Shown: positions 45,381 to 56,834, numbered from the stretch's first letter. The stretch: DNA of 64,000 bases from Taxillus chinensis (GCA_023512835.1 CM042087.1:9092550-9156549); one strand, 5' to 3'. Notes: generated from the letters alone by a model not told the origin. Numbers and translations are program-made.

Positions 45381-47933
45381 TGTAACGCCCCCAAATCTGG
45401 ACTTTCAGACCGGGTGCATTAGATAAATAAAATATTACAATTATATGAATAGTAATCTATTACTCAACATAAATTCGATGGTTTATTTATTACATCAAGA
45501 CTCATCACAAGATCTCTAAGGTTTAGCGTTTAGAGACTAGGTGTTGATAACCCATTATAGTTTTACATGACATAAATACTACATGCATAATCTTCTTATG
45601 ATTTTTATTCCAAGCACCTGGACACCATTATCCTAGCATCCTTGCTTTCTCCTAGTTCCCTGGGGTTTGAAACAAAACATGAAAGGAAATGAGCTCAAAT
45701 AGCCCAGGAAGGTTAAAAGTAAGGGATAATATATGGAGAATAATCAACTCATGGAAAAATAAGAATATCTACTCATCTAGGTTCACCACCTAGATATCTT
45801 GCATAACTTGTTATCAACTGGATTGACACTCTCCAAGTGATGTTCTTTACCCAATGCATTGGAGGTCTTTCTGGAACCACCCATAAACATATTGCCAAAC
45901 ATAAAACATATCTTCACAAACTTTCAAACAATCACATCAATGGTAAATTTCAACGTAAAGGAAGATCTTGCAATAATAGCCCCGATAAGTAAAAGGGGTA
46001 TTCACCATTCAATAAGTTAGATTACCAAGTTTCCAAGAAGTGCCAAAGAAAGTTAATTCTTCTTAAAATAATATTATAAGAAAAAAAATCTTGAGATATA
46101 AATATAGAGAAGAAATAGAAAATGAATTTCCACGTCGGAGATCGTGATAAGGAAAGAAGAGGGGATCCTTACTATCTTTTTTGTCTTCCGCGTTTATAAA
46201 CCTTGAAACAAAATTTAAAAGTTAATATTTTAGTTTGAATAATAGTATATTCATAAATAATATATTGAGAGACATATATAAGTATATTATGGTGAAAAAA
46301 CTTCTCATGATAATAATAATAATCTATACGTATACATATACATATATACTATACAATATACATATATATATTGAGGGGCAAAGCCATCCATAATATATAT
46401 ATGTATGGGAGACTTAGCCTTCCATGGAATAATAATAATCTATATACTCATATATACATATCATATACATATATATATTGAGGGGCAAAGCCATCCATAT
46501 ATATATATGTATGAGGAGGCTTAGCCTTCCATGGAATAATAATAATTTATATATATACATATACGTATTGTTTAATAAATATACATATATATATTGAGGG
46601 GCAAGGCCATCCATAATATATATATGTATGAGGAGGAAGAACATGATTAATATATGCTTGAAATATTTACCTCTTGGAACTTCCAACAAGTGAGAGGAAG
46701 ATTGAGAGAAGAGAAGGCTTGGAGGGCTATTGGGGTGTTAATAGAACTTTTTGGGAAGTATTTGGAGGAGAGTTTTGTAGCTTATTTGAATGGAAAGAGT
46801 GCTTGAGAAGGGAAGTGAGGCATGCTATTTATAGGTAAGGTGGTAGGTGTAATAGTGTGAAAAATAGTGTACGAATTTGACTTTGGCATTAAATTAAATT
46901 ATTTAAAATATATATAATACTTTATTTTCCTCATATTATATTTTATTAAAAACGTGGTTATCTCCTCCTACCATTTAAAAATGTTTTAAGACTTTTAAAC
47001 CTAGAAGGTTCCTTTGGCATCAAAAGTCCACATTGGTGTACTCCCTACTAATTCAATTATAACGTTTTTAATTTTGTAGTTTTTGACAAATGGACAATTG
47101 TATTGCATTAGTAACTCAAATATCTACAAATGGGTACCAATTTTATAATTTTCACATGTGTATAACAAAAGTTATTGAATTTTAAAGTCATACTAAAATG
47201 TTTACCCGTTCACACTGAACCTATGTGTAGTATTTTAACTTCTGGAATTGATTGGCTTCATATTAAATTCTGAAATTTTTACACGTTTTAGCTAAGTGAT
47301 AAAGTAACAAATGGGCTTTGGTTTCATGTCAATTGGATCTGTATAACTCAAGTTATGAATTTTTGAATGGGACCTCCAGAATCTGCCTTATTCAAATTTT
47401 TGGGTCTTACCTATGTTTCATACTTTTGGTAAAGTTAAGGCTTGTAATACTTACTTACCCATAGTAATTTGGTTTAAGAAACTAAATGACATAATATATA
47501 GCATCTAAACTTTTTATGATGTATAAGAAATTATTTTATTTTTTATAACGTATTTAATATTAACGCGGATAAAATAATATTATTGCGTAATCAATAAACA
47601 ATAAAGTAGATAACATTATATTCCATGACTTCTTACTTTATAAACCTATAAAGTATAATATTATAAAACATTATTACATACTCATACCTATTTATAACAA
47701 TTCAAACGGATACTATTATAACGATTAGTTACTTATTCCAACGGTTAGTTACTATTCTAACCGCTAGTTACTATTCTAACGGCTACTTACTAGTCACATG
47801 CTACTTAAATGACTATATTGGGTACTTATTTTTTATTGTGATAATATCTAAAATATTCTTTCTAACTATTTTTAGTAATGAAATTATTATTATTACTATT
47901 TAAGGAAGAGCTTAAATTTTTGCAGGTCTTACA
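45381..47933 (-). repeat. 5' LTR of Tekay-2 (right copy)
   Basis: 2553 bp, nearly identical to 37978-40528. It holds the same three-copy repeat (46355-46640), with the middle copy one or two bases shorter. On the minus strand this LTR would drive transcription. Confidence 0.95.
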
Positions 47934-47938
47934 TCCAC

Positions 47939-49037
47939 TGGTTCCGACCGATTGCTCCTGGAGTTTCACCCTCCTGTCAACGCCGTTGCTACCGGAATTT
48001 CACGCTAGAGCTCGAGTCAGTTTTTTTACTCTTTATTTTGATTTAATTTGTTCCACTTCACGTATCTGTATGTTATTATATTATTATTTTTTTTCTCTGT
48101 GTTGTCTTGATACAGGGTTGTAATTTGTAATACCAAGTAGTAAAAAAAACAGAGAGCAAAGAGAGAAAAAAAAGGAGTGATATGAAAAAGAAAAAGAAAA
48201 AAAAAGAGGAAAAAAGAAGAAGAGAGAGAGTGATCTTAATTGTTGTCATTTTTTTTTCGAATGCCACTTGCACACATTTCACGTTCATTTTGGCATGTGT
48301 ACCATAGTCACAAACTCAAATATGCATGTGTAGATTTAGTTTCAATTCTGTCAAAAAATGTGTTAAAAAAAAACAAAAAAAAAAACGTTTCAATATTTTC
48401 GAACCAAAAACAAAAAAAAATCAAAATTGGTACTTCAATTTCCAAAATAAAAAAAAACAAAAAAAGACAAAAAAAAAACAAAAACAAAAACAAAAACAAA
48501 AAAAAACAAAAAAAAAACAAAAACAAAAAATGTATGTTTTCTAGCCCAAGAAAAACCAAAAAAGGGGGAAAATAAAAAATCATTTTCTAGGACTTCAATT
48601 TCCCAAAGCAAAACCAAAAACCAAAAACCAACCCATAGGATCTCATTCTCCATTTCAAACAAAAACCCAAAACTTTTAGGATTCCCTTTAAAAATTTAGG
48701 ATAAATCCATTTTAACCATGACTTTAATAAATAACTTAACTAAATAAAAATCATAGACTTTTTAGGAAACTTAACCCAGTTATGGCAGTACAAATGAAAT
48801 AAAACCTCATCCTCCTAAATTAGATACCGAAAAGGCGCTGTAGGGGTGCTAATCCTTCCCTACACGTAACCAACTCCCGAACCCTTTTCTGATAACGCAG
48901 ACCACATCTTTTTACTACTCAAAGTAGATGGTATCCAACTGTACCCCAAAAACAGTTGGTGGCGACTCTAAATTTTCTCACCATTGGTTTAGTTTGTGCC
49001 CACTCCAAATGAGCCCGGACGAAAACCAGTGATGACA
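47939..49037 (+). repeat. 5' LTR of Tat-2, second part
   Basis: The LTR resumes with TGGTTCCGACCGATTGCTCC after the TCCAC duplication. It includes A-rich tracts (48130-48560) and CGAACCCTTTTCTGATAACGC. A PBS-like TGGCGACTCT at 48960-48969 lies 80 bp before the real PBS. It ends CCAGTGATGACA. Lysine-rich ORFs here come from A runs. Confidence 0.9.
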
Positions 49038-49039
49038 GC

Positions 49040-49057
49040 TGGCGACTCTGCTAGGGA
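49040..49057 (+). other. Primer-binding site of Tat-2
   Basis: TGGCGACTCTGCTAGGGA begins two bases after the LTR end. PBSs of this wording in Ogre-type elements pair with a tRNA-Arg (family knowledge). Confidence 0.8.
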
Positions 49058-49709
49058 ACAATGAACACTTTAAAGAGTTAGGTCTAGAACTAGGACTTAG
49101 GCGGTTATATTTAATTTTACTATTGTATATATTTAACTGTCATGCTAAGTTGTTTTTAGATGTAATTATGACTTATTTATTTTTTATACAGTTGTCGTTT
49201 AAACTGTGATTTATTTATACGCTTTAATTTCCATGATAGTTGTGATTTACTGCTTTCCATACTTGTTGCATTCATGCATAACCCTATACCTGGGTTTAGC
49301 ACAGTTTAGGTTAGCGAGGTTTAGTACGGTCCCCAGCGCGTTGATCATTATCCGCAATGGGGCCTCGGACTCCTCACTCAAGCTTGAGGTTCTTTTAAGG
49401 CACGTCCTTTTAAGATCCCCCTCTGGTAAATCCCATGGTGTACGGAGCCCTCTATTGAGGAAGTTTGGGAACCAACGAATAAGATAGGTGTAGCAATAGA
49501 AGCCCATCAGGGGCATTGACCCACATTTTGTTTGCTCATTCCATGCCATGCTAACCTTTGTTTTGTAGGGTAGTCCTTAAGTCATTCCTTGCACATATTA
49601 GCTGTTTTTTTTTACTATTGGTTTATTCTTTTTCCTGTCTAACTGCCTTGATATATATTGACCTGTCATCCTAACCTGTCACCATGCATAACACAATATT
49701 CATATAGGC
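49058..49709 (+). other. Non-coding leader of Tat-2
   Basis: It matches the Tat-1 leader (for example GCATAACCCTATACC near 49277 and GTTGATCATTATCCGCAATG near 49340). The ORFs across it carry no recognised domain. No feature other than homology. Confidence 0.7.
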
Positions 49710-51019
49710 ATGGCAACTTTCAGTCATCTCCTAAAAGGCCCTCAGGACAAGGAGGCTGTCGCAGTGGTGGCCCAAGCATCTGGAGACATTCAACTTCGCC
49801 TTGGAGACTTTCCGCCAAGGGAAACCCACAAGGCAGAACATGTTATCATAGAAGATCAGCTGGACTACACTAAGGAGGTGCCGACAATATGGAGGCAGTG
49901 GTCAGATGAAAGGAAAAGCATATACATACAATAGTTTGGGGATTTGCTCCATGTAACCGAGCTACTGGCCGATACAGATATGCTTGGGGCAGCCATATAT
50001 TTCTGGGAGCCTCGACGGCGGTGCTTTGACTTCAACGGCATAGATCTGGTTCCCACAATAGAAGAATACAGAAGATTATTAGACATCCCCGTGGAAAACA
50101 AAATGAAGATCTATCTACCTGAGCCCAGAAGGTCATGTCAAAGGGCCTTTACTGAGATTATGGGAAAGCCAGTATGGGACTCACCAGCGGTCACAACCTA
50201 CGGTGGGCGAGAATATCTTCTATGGGCAACAATCAAAGAAATAATACGACCGCAATGACAGAGAGGCACACAAACCGCTTACACTAGCTATATATGGGCT
50301 AGTCATTTTCTCGAGGATACCGGCCCACATCGATGGGGCAATTGTAGATTTGGTCCAGCGGGTGCTCAAAGGATGTGACCCTACTCCCGCTATCTTGGCC
50401 GAAACCATCCGATATCTTACTTACCTGAGGAGTAAAGGCTCGGGACAGTTCATGGGGTGCCTACCTCTCCTGTGTACCTGGTTGCAAGGTCATTTCCCCT
50501 GTAGTGTTCATCGTTTCTCTGCTGTTTATCAAGTACCAGCCACAACACTACTAGATATTCTGCTCAGCAAGTGGAGCCTACCAAAAGACTTTGAAAGTTG
50601 GAAAAATAAGTTGGAGAACCTCACAGAAGCTGACATTACCTGGATCGCTCCTTGGATGCCAGGTGGTCTCCATGACATATAGGTGCGGGGACTACAATTG
50701 GGTTCCACTTTTAGGTCCCTGGGGAGGAACTGCATATGCACCACTGTAGGTGGGAAGACAAGTGGGGCGCCATCAGATTATTCCCATGCTCTTTGGCATG
50801 GAAGAGTGTGACTTCATTTACAGCAGAACCATGCTCACAGAAGAAGGCAAGAAGATGTATCAAGCATGGTCCACACCACGCAAGATCCAACCCAACAGTT
50901 CAAAACCTGGTGTTTACCCAGCATACATATCTTGGAGGGCACAACACAAGCCACAGCTATGGTATACATGCATATCAAATGAAAAATCAAATAAAAATTT
51001 ATGTATTGTGTGTTTGTAG
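49710..51019 (+). pseudogene. ORF1 of Tat-2 (DUF7745-like), broken
   Basis: This is an extra ORF upstream of gag, as in Ogre elements. From ATG 49710 the frame reads to a TAG at 49932 and continues with FGDLLHVTELLADTDML, then YFWEPRRRCFDFNGIDLVPTIEEYRRLL. After a shift near 50258 it resumes with AIYGLVIFSRIPAHIDGAIVDL, then GCDPTPAILAETIRYL, and FMGCLPLLCTWLQGHF. Further shifts give YRCGDYNWVPLLGPWGG and PMLFGMEECDF (to about 50830). This wording matches the plant domain of unknown function DUF7745, as I remember it. Function unknown. At least four breaks. Confidence 0.7.
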
Positions 51020-51268
51020 TGATAACTTTCATTTTACATGGCATTTCAGCATTGTATGTTTGTATTGAGTGTTTGTATTGTGTGTTTTGTTTGCAATAAA
51101 GTTGTTTGTTTCTTTAACCCTCTGCATAGACATTCATGCATACATGCATATCAAATGAAAAATCAAATAAAAATTCCCTTGTACCCAGGTAGGTAGCAGC
51201 CTCCCTCCAGGATTGCGCACTCTTACAATCTCAGATCCCGGCATAATCAAATACCTCAACCGCAGCCA
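51020..51268 (+). other. Spacer between ORF1 and gag of Tat-2
   Basis: About 250 bp with a short direct repeat: CATGCATATCAAATGAAAAATCAAATAAAAATT occurs near 50969 and again near 51145. No ORF. Confidence 0.6.
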
Positions 51269-53623
51269 ATGGCAGAAGAAACAGAGAACAGACTCATGGG
51301 GTTGGAACAGTCACAACAAACCCTACAGGGGCAAATGTCTGCAATAATGGAAATGCTCACAAAATTGACTGAAGAAAGAGGAAGACTTCCGACAGGGGGA
51401 ACTACCAATCACCATCAAGAGCAGGGACAGGAGGCCGTTCAGTCACCCAACCTGGCTCCAAGCCAGGCGCCCACATACCATCCTGCTATGGCACAACCTC
51501 CAACCCCAAATCAAACTCATTTCACTATGCCTGCACTGGGAAATGTAATGGAAGCGGTGGGTTCCCCAGCTCCTCAGGAAAATGTTGAGTCTTCCGCTCT
51601 ACGCCGACTCGAGGAAAGATTGAAAGCCGTAGAAGGCACTGACAGCTATGGCATGACCAGCCCACAAGACTTATGCTTAGTCCCTGGAGTGGTGCTGCCA
51701 CCAAAATTCAAAATGCCAGAGTTTGAAAGGTTCAACGGGACCCGATGTCCAAAGACCCATTTGGCCATGTACTGTCAAAAGATGGCTGCTTATGCTGGTG
51801 AAGACAAGCTCCTCATGCATTATTTCCAGGAGAGCCTAACCGGGGCATCCCTTCGCTGGTATTTTCAACTGAATGGAAACCGCATTAAGACATAGAAGGA
51901 TTTGGCTACCTCTTTCCTGGCACAATACAAACATGTCACCGAGCTGGTGCTGGATCGACTAACCCTGCAGTCCATGGAAAAGAGATCCGAGGAGAACTTC
52001 AAAGATTATACACGAAGATGGAGAGAGACCGCTGTGGAGGTCCAACCTCCTCTTACCGAAAGAGAACTCACCACTCTTTTTATCAACACACCAAAAGGCG
52101 TATACTACGAGAAGTTGATAGGTAACGTCTCCAACAGCTTTGCAGACTTGGTTGCATCTGGTGAACGTGTAGAAAGTGGAATTAAAGGAGGAAAGCTAAA
52201 GGGTGATGCAGCTGAGGCATCAAAACGGTTTCAACCACCAACAAAAAAGAAGGAAAATGAAACCAACCTGGTATACCCATCGCACCCACCGATACAACCA
52301 ACATTCTACCAAGCACTAGGGTACTATAGAGGGTCACCTGTAGCTGCCTATGCTGCACCTGCACCACCTCCCCAATTCATGCCATACTTGCCACAGGGAG
52401 GGGTTCCATTTCCATACCCGATGACACCAAATCCGTTTCAACCAAGAGCACCTTACGCAGAGCAACCAAAGCCAGTAACTCAGGAAGGATCAGGAGCCTC
52501 ATTCCAACGACAGGGGCAACCAAGAGCCCCAACCCAGTAAGCAGGAGCGAATCAGGCTTCTCGTCGACCACGACAAGAGTTTGACCTGATTCCAATGACA
52601 TATGCCGAATTATATCCCAAGCTTTTAGAAGCAAGGATGGTAACTCCTATACCCTTGGGAGAAATAAGATCTCCTCCCCCGGCCTGGTACAAGCCGGATG
52701 CGAGGTGTGAATATCACGCAAGTGGAGCTGGACATGATATCGAGAATTGTATAACATTCAAAAGGAAGGTTCAGGCATTGAAGGATGCAAAGTGGCTAGA
52801 TTTTTCCGCACTGACTGGGACACCAAATGTGAACAGTAATCCACTTCTAGAACATTCCCATGATGTGGCCAGGTATCACAACGAAGGACGGCTAGAGAAA
52901 GTTTCACAAATACAAATGGAGAAAAGCTATTTGTTTAACCTGCTGCAGGAATATGGATATATACTTGCTCCCGACACATTGAAGACAGAGAAGGGGATAG
53001 AGTTGGAGAAAGAATGCCTTTATCAGAAAATGTCATGGGGGCATGACATCGAACACTGTAGCGAGTTTGCTGGCATAGTACAAAAGCTCATGGACCAAAG
53101 GATGATCGAATTCTCAAGAGGAGGAACGGATAACCAAAGCCACATGATCCAAGGAGATGATCCATACAAATCGCCATGGGTGCCAACACCCCTTGTCTTA
53201 AATGTTAAGGCTCTGGAGATCCCGCTACTGCCACATGGAATCAAGCCTCTCACTATCCATGCCTCAAATCCCGTGCCAGACAAGGGGGAGAGAACCGAAA
53301 TCCCACAACTACCGCATGGAATTGTACCTCTCACCATAGGTGTTCCTGCTCCTTTCCCCTATAAAATCGATAAAGCAGTCCCATGGAATTACAATTGTGA
53401 AGTAGTCCAGGGAGCCACCGCAGCGGAAAAGAAGACCAGGAGCGGTCGGGCTTATGCCCCCGATATGATTGACAAAGCAAGGAAAGAAAAGGTTGTCAAA
53501 CAAGACATTGAGCCAACACTGGAGGCAACAAGGAAAGGAACACCAATCACTGAAGAAGAGACTACAGAATTTCTGAAACTCATGAAGCAAAGCAAGTATA
53601 ATATTGTGGATCAACTAAGTTGA
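51269..53623 (+). pseudogene. gag of Tat-2, one frame with in-frame stops
   Basis: It starts MAEETENRLMGLEQSQQ (coiled start), has MTSPQDLCLVPG, then LPPKFKMPEFERFNG and LLMHYFQESLTG (capsid). After TAG at 51893 (Trp expected) it continues KDLATSFLAQYKHV, then RRWRETAVEVQPPLTERELTTLF and YYEKLIGNVSNSFADLV. A Pro-rich part (to 52540) ends in TAA. CEYHASGAGHDIENC (about 52700-52760) resembles a zinc knuckle of CXXH type. A second weaker one is CLYQKMSWGHDIEHC near 53030. TGA at 53621 precedes the protease. All stops lie in the same frame as the protease (phase 2), so gag and pro were one ORF. Each stop fits one C-to-T or G-to-A change. Confidence 0.85.
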
Positions 53624-54744
53624 CAACCGGCTCGTATCTCCTTGCTCTCATTAATGATGGATTCCCAACCTCACCGGGAAGCACTACTGAAAGTTCTAAG
53701 CCAAGCCTACGTTCCACCGACCGTCTCAGTGGCAAATGTTGATGGAATCGCCAGTAACCTCATCATGAACAACGTCATTAGCTTTGGAGATGACGAGCTA
53801 CCCCAAGAAGGAAAGGGGCACGTAAAAGCTCTACACATTGCAGTCAAATGTAAGGAGCATACCATAGCCCGAGTACTCATTGACAACGGCTCTGCCTTGA
53901 ACATTATGCCCTTGCATATACTGCAGCAACTTTCAATTCACGCATCCTATATGCATCCTTGTACGATGAAAGTACGAGCATTCGATGGAGGAAAGCGTGA
54001 CATGGTGGGAACTCTGGATATTCCGCTCATGATTGGGCCAACTACTTTTACGGTGGAATTTCAGGTGATGGACATCACGCCATATTATAGCTGTTTGCTG
54101 GGAAGACCTTGGATCCACATGGCAGGAGCGGTGCCATCAAGTCTCCATCAGAAGATGAAGTTTGTAATGGGGGACCAGCTCATTTGCATCTCTCGAGAGA
54201 CAAGTTTCCTCGTCACCAAACCGGCATCAGTTCCTTATATTGAAAACAACGAAGATGTGCCGGAATGCTCCTATCGGGCTTTTGAGATAATAAATGTCGC
54301 TTCTGCCCCAGACCATCATCTCTCGAAGGCAGCAAAAATGGTTGCAGCCACTATGATCAAACAGGGGTACAAACCAGGGCAAGGATTAGGCCTGACAGCT
54401 CAAGGGATTCAGAAACCCCTGACCATCCGAGAAAACACCGAAAAGTTTGGGCTAGGCTACGTCCCTACAAAAGCTGACAGACAAAGGGAAGCTACCAAGA
54501 AGAGGGAAATCAGAATGGCAAGGTTGCAGAAAAGACCATTACCTGAAGAAAGGAGAAGCTTCCCCCCCTTGAATGTTACATTCCAGAGTGGAGGGTTTAT
54601 CCATAAGAGCCAACCTGAGCCCAAGACGGGGACTGTAGCCATGTTGGACACAAATGAGCATGCACCAAGCGAGATGGTTCAGTTAGTGCGAGAGGATCCC
54701 AACCAGCCATTGAACAATTGGACCAGCCTGGACCTCCCCATAAT
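53624..54744 (+). CDS. Protease and G-patch of Tat-2 Pol
   Basis: This is the retropepsin-like protease; its active site VLIDNGSALN is at about 53876-53900 with Asp at 53882-53884 (DNGS, the Tat form of DTGA). The flap LDIPLMIG and the closing YYSCLLGRPWIH follow. From about 54330 to 54460 lies a G-patch: AAKMVAATMIKQGYKPGQGLGL, with GIQKPLTIRENTEKFGLGY. G-patches bind RNA/helicases, and one is known in several Tat-like Pols. The frame stays open from 53624 to a TAA at 54746. RISLLSLMMDSQPHREALLKV and AYVPPTVSV lead into it. It may splice at 54745 into the RT frame. Confidence 0.85.
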
Positions 54745-54926
54745 GTAATGCTTACGAGTCGCTGGGATTTAATGTATTCTATTTTAATGTACTTTGAAGC
54801 TGTGAACATTTGTTTTTCCTTAAACCTTCCAATAAAATATGTTTTCCAAAATCTTTCATGGTGCATTCCATTCATAACATATGCATATCATATTTGGTTA
54901 CCAACTTGTCATTCTCTTATAAGTAG
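54745..54926 (+). other. Probable intron between protease/G-patch and RT of Tat-2
   Basis: Donor GTAATG at 54745 overlaps the stop codon that ends the protease frame. Acceptor TTATAAGTAG at 54926, preceded by a pyrimidine-rich CTTGTCATTCTCTTA, restores the RT frame exactly (182 bp). An acceptor at 54923 would also keep phase, one codon longer. The 182-bp segment is AT-rich with no domain. Ogre elements are known to have an intron at this place. Splicing is inferred, not observed. Confidence 0.7.
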
Positions 54927-56022
54927 GTATCACAATGTCAATGAAAACATAGTATGCGAAGGCGAAACGAGATGCCAAAGGTTTGACCAAAGTCCAAACT
55001 GGGAACAGCCAGTGTTTGAAGCTGATGAGAATGAGGTAGAGGAGACACCCGAACTACCGGGAGAGATCATACGTCTATTGGAAAAGGATGATCGCTTATC
55101 CATTCCAAGTGAAGACCCAGTAGAAACAGTGAATTTGGGGATGACAGCTGAACCAAAAGAATTGAGGGTGGGGTCTTTGATAGCTACCGACATCAGGAAG
55201 AAGTTAATCGAGCTGTTAAGAAGCTACATCAACATTTTTGCATGGTCATACCTAGATATGCCCAGATTAGACACAGATATAGTGCAATATCACATACCCG
55301 TGAAGCCAGAGTGCAAGCCAGTACAGCAGAAATTGCGAAGAATGAGACCAGAGATAATACTGAAGATTAAAGAAGTCAAAAAGCAATGGGATGCAGGTTT
55401 CCTAAGTGTCTCCCACTATCCAGAATGGGTGGCCAATGTTGTACCAATACCGAAGAAAGGAGGCAAAGTACGCATGTGTGTCGACTATAGAGATCTGAAT
55501 TGGGCCAGTCCGAAAGACAACTTCCCTCTTCCTCATATTGATACCTTAGTGGATAATACAGCAAAACACGCCCTATTCTCATTCATGGATGGTTTCTCGG
55601 GCTATAATCAAATTCGTATGGCCCCCGAACACAAAGAGAGGACCACATTCACAATACTTTGGGGCACTTTCTACAATAATGTGATGCCTTTTGGTCTGAG
55701 GAACGCAGGGGCAACCTATCAGCGATCCATGGTGACTCTATTCCACGACATGATGCATAAGGAAATCGAAGTATATGTGGATGACATGATAGCCAAATCA
55801 CGAAGCACTGAAGATCATATCGAAGTACTCCGCAAGCTCTTTAATAGGCTACGGAAATATCAGCTGAAATTGAACCTCGAAAAGTGCACTTTCGGAGCCA
55901 TGTCGGGAAAACTGTTGGGTTTCATTGTGAGCCAAAAAGGAGTTGAAATCAATCCAAATAAAGTTCGAGCTATTCAAGAGATGCCGCACCACGGACCATC
56001 AAGGAGGTTAGAGAATTCCTAG
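54927..56022 (+). CDS. Reverse transcriptase of Tat-2
   Basis: After the probable intron, the frame reads EADENEVEETPELPGEIIRLLEKD (lead-in). Then come PVQQKLRRMRPE, VANVVPIPKKGGKVRMCVDYRDLN, FSFMDGFSGYNQIRM, VMPFGLRNAGATYQR and YVDDMIAKS (catalytic YVDD at 55774-55785). It ends with LNLEKCTFGAMSGKLLGFIVS, then GVEINPNKVRAIQEMP. The frame is open for over 350 codons and all the RT catalytic Asp residues are present. A shift near 55985 leads to the wrong frame and stop at 56022; REFLGRLNYIARFIS is in another frame from about 56003. The ATG at 54718 is not the real start. Confidence 0.88.
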
Positions 56023-56338
56023 GGCGACTGAATTACATTGCCCGATTTATTTCCCAATTAACAGCCACATGCGAACCCATTTTCAAAACTTTACGGAAGA
56101 ACAACCCCGAAATTTGGAATGACAAGTGTCAAGAAGCTTTTGACAAGATCAAACAATACCTATCTAATCCACCTATTTTGGTCCCACCAGTACCGGATAG
56201 ACCTCTGATCTTATACTTGACCATTCAGGAGTCAGCAATGGGTTGTGTCTTGGGGCAACATGATTCTACAGGCAAGAAGGAGCAGGCCATTTATTACCTC
56301 AGCAAGAAGTTCACCGTCAATAAAGAAAACTATACACC
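56003..56338 (+). pseudogene. First RNase H of Tat-2, 5' part
   Basis: EFLGRLNYIARFISQLTATCEPIFK continues the RT connection. RPLILYLTIQESAMGCVLGQ is the position of the usual LYxxASxxAxG motif; the catalytic Asp is absent (Thr-Ile-Gln there), as expected in Tat elements where this domain acts as a connection. It runs KEQAIYYLSKKFTVNKENYTP and is cut at the TRIM insertion. Confidence 0.8.
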
Positions 56339-56830
56339 TGTAACGACCCATAAGTGGGTGTTAGTCCCACATTGCTTGGTGAGGAGAACAAAGTCCGCCT
56401 TATAGGAGGGGACGGATACCTCACCTCACAGGGACGCGTTTTGGGCGAGGCCCAAAGACAAAACCGTGCGGAGCAGGCCATGAGGGTGAGGCCCAAGACT
56501 GGTTGGCCAAAGCGGACAAAATTCTTGTGACGGGTATGGGCTGGGCTATCTCGGATGGTATCGAGCCAGACCGGAGCGGTGTGCCATGGTCCCACGGGGA
56601 CGTGGGCCTCCTAAGGGGGGGTGGATTGTAACGACCCATGAGTGGGTGTTAGTCCCACATTGCTTGGTGAGGAGAACAAAGTCCGCCTTATAGGAGGGGA
56701 CGGATACCTCACCTCACGGGGACGCGTTTTGGGCGAGGCCCAAAGACAAAACCGTGCGGGAGCAAGCCATGAGGGCGAGGCCCAAAGCTGGTTGGCCAAA
56801 GCGGACAAAATTCTTGTGATGGGTATGGGC
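56339..56830 (+). repeat. Forward TRIM copy (left arm)
   Basis: LTR 56339-56555 ends GGCTATCTCGGA; PBS-like TGGTATCGAGCC at 56556 has lost a base compared with TGGTATCAGAGCC. PPT GGGGGGGTGGAT at 56615-56626 precedes the second LTR. The second LTR is complete except for its last 13 bases. No ORF. Confidence 0.85.
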
Positions 56831-56834
56831 GAGG

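Larger units (their letters stand above)
37978..47933 (-). mobile_element. Full-length Tekay-type chromovirus on minus strand (Tekay-2)
   Basis: A 9956-bp element with LTRs of 2551 bp (37978-40528) and 2553 bp (45381-47933). On the minus strand the LTRs start TGTAAGACCTGC and end GGGGGCGTTACA. It is flanked by TCCAG (37973-37977) and TCCAC (47934-47938), one mismatch. The empty site is visible in the Tat-2 3' LTR near 63185. PBS is at 45368-45378 and PPT at 40529-40541. Gag, protease, RT, RNase H, integrase and a chromodomain-like end follow in order but with many breaks. By eye the two LTRs differ at fewer than about 20 places, so it is young, unlike its coding state. Confidence 0.95.

Noticed and set aside
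48240..48583. Lys-rich and Phe-rich ORFs in A-rich tracts (also 33000-33590, 10900-11460, 63480-63960)
   Set aside because: They come from runs of A with interspersed C; the same tracts occur in all Tat LTR copies with different indels.
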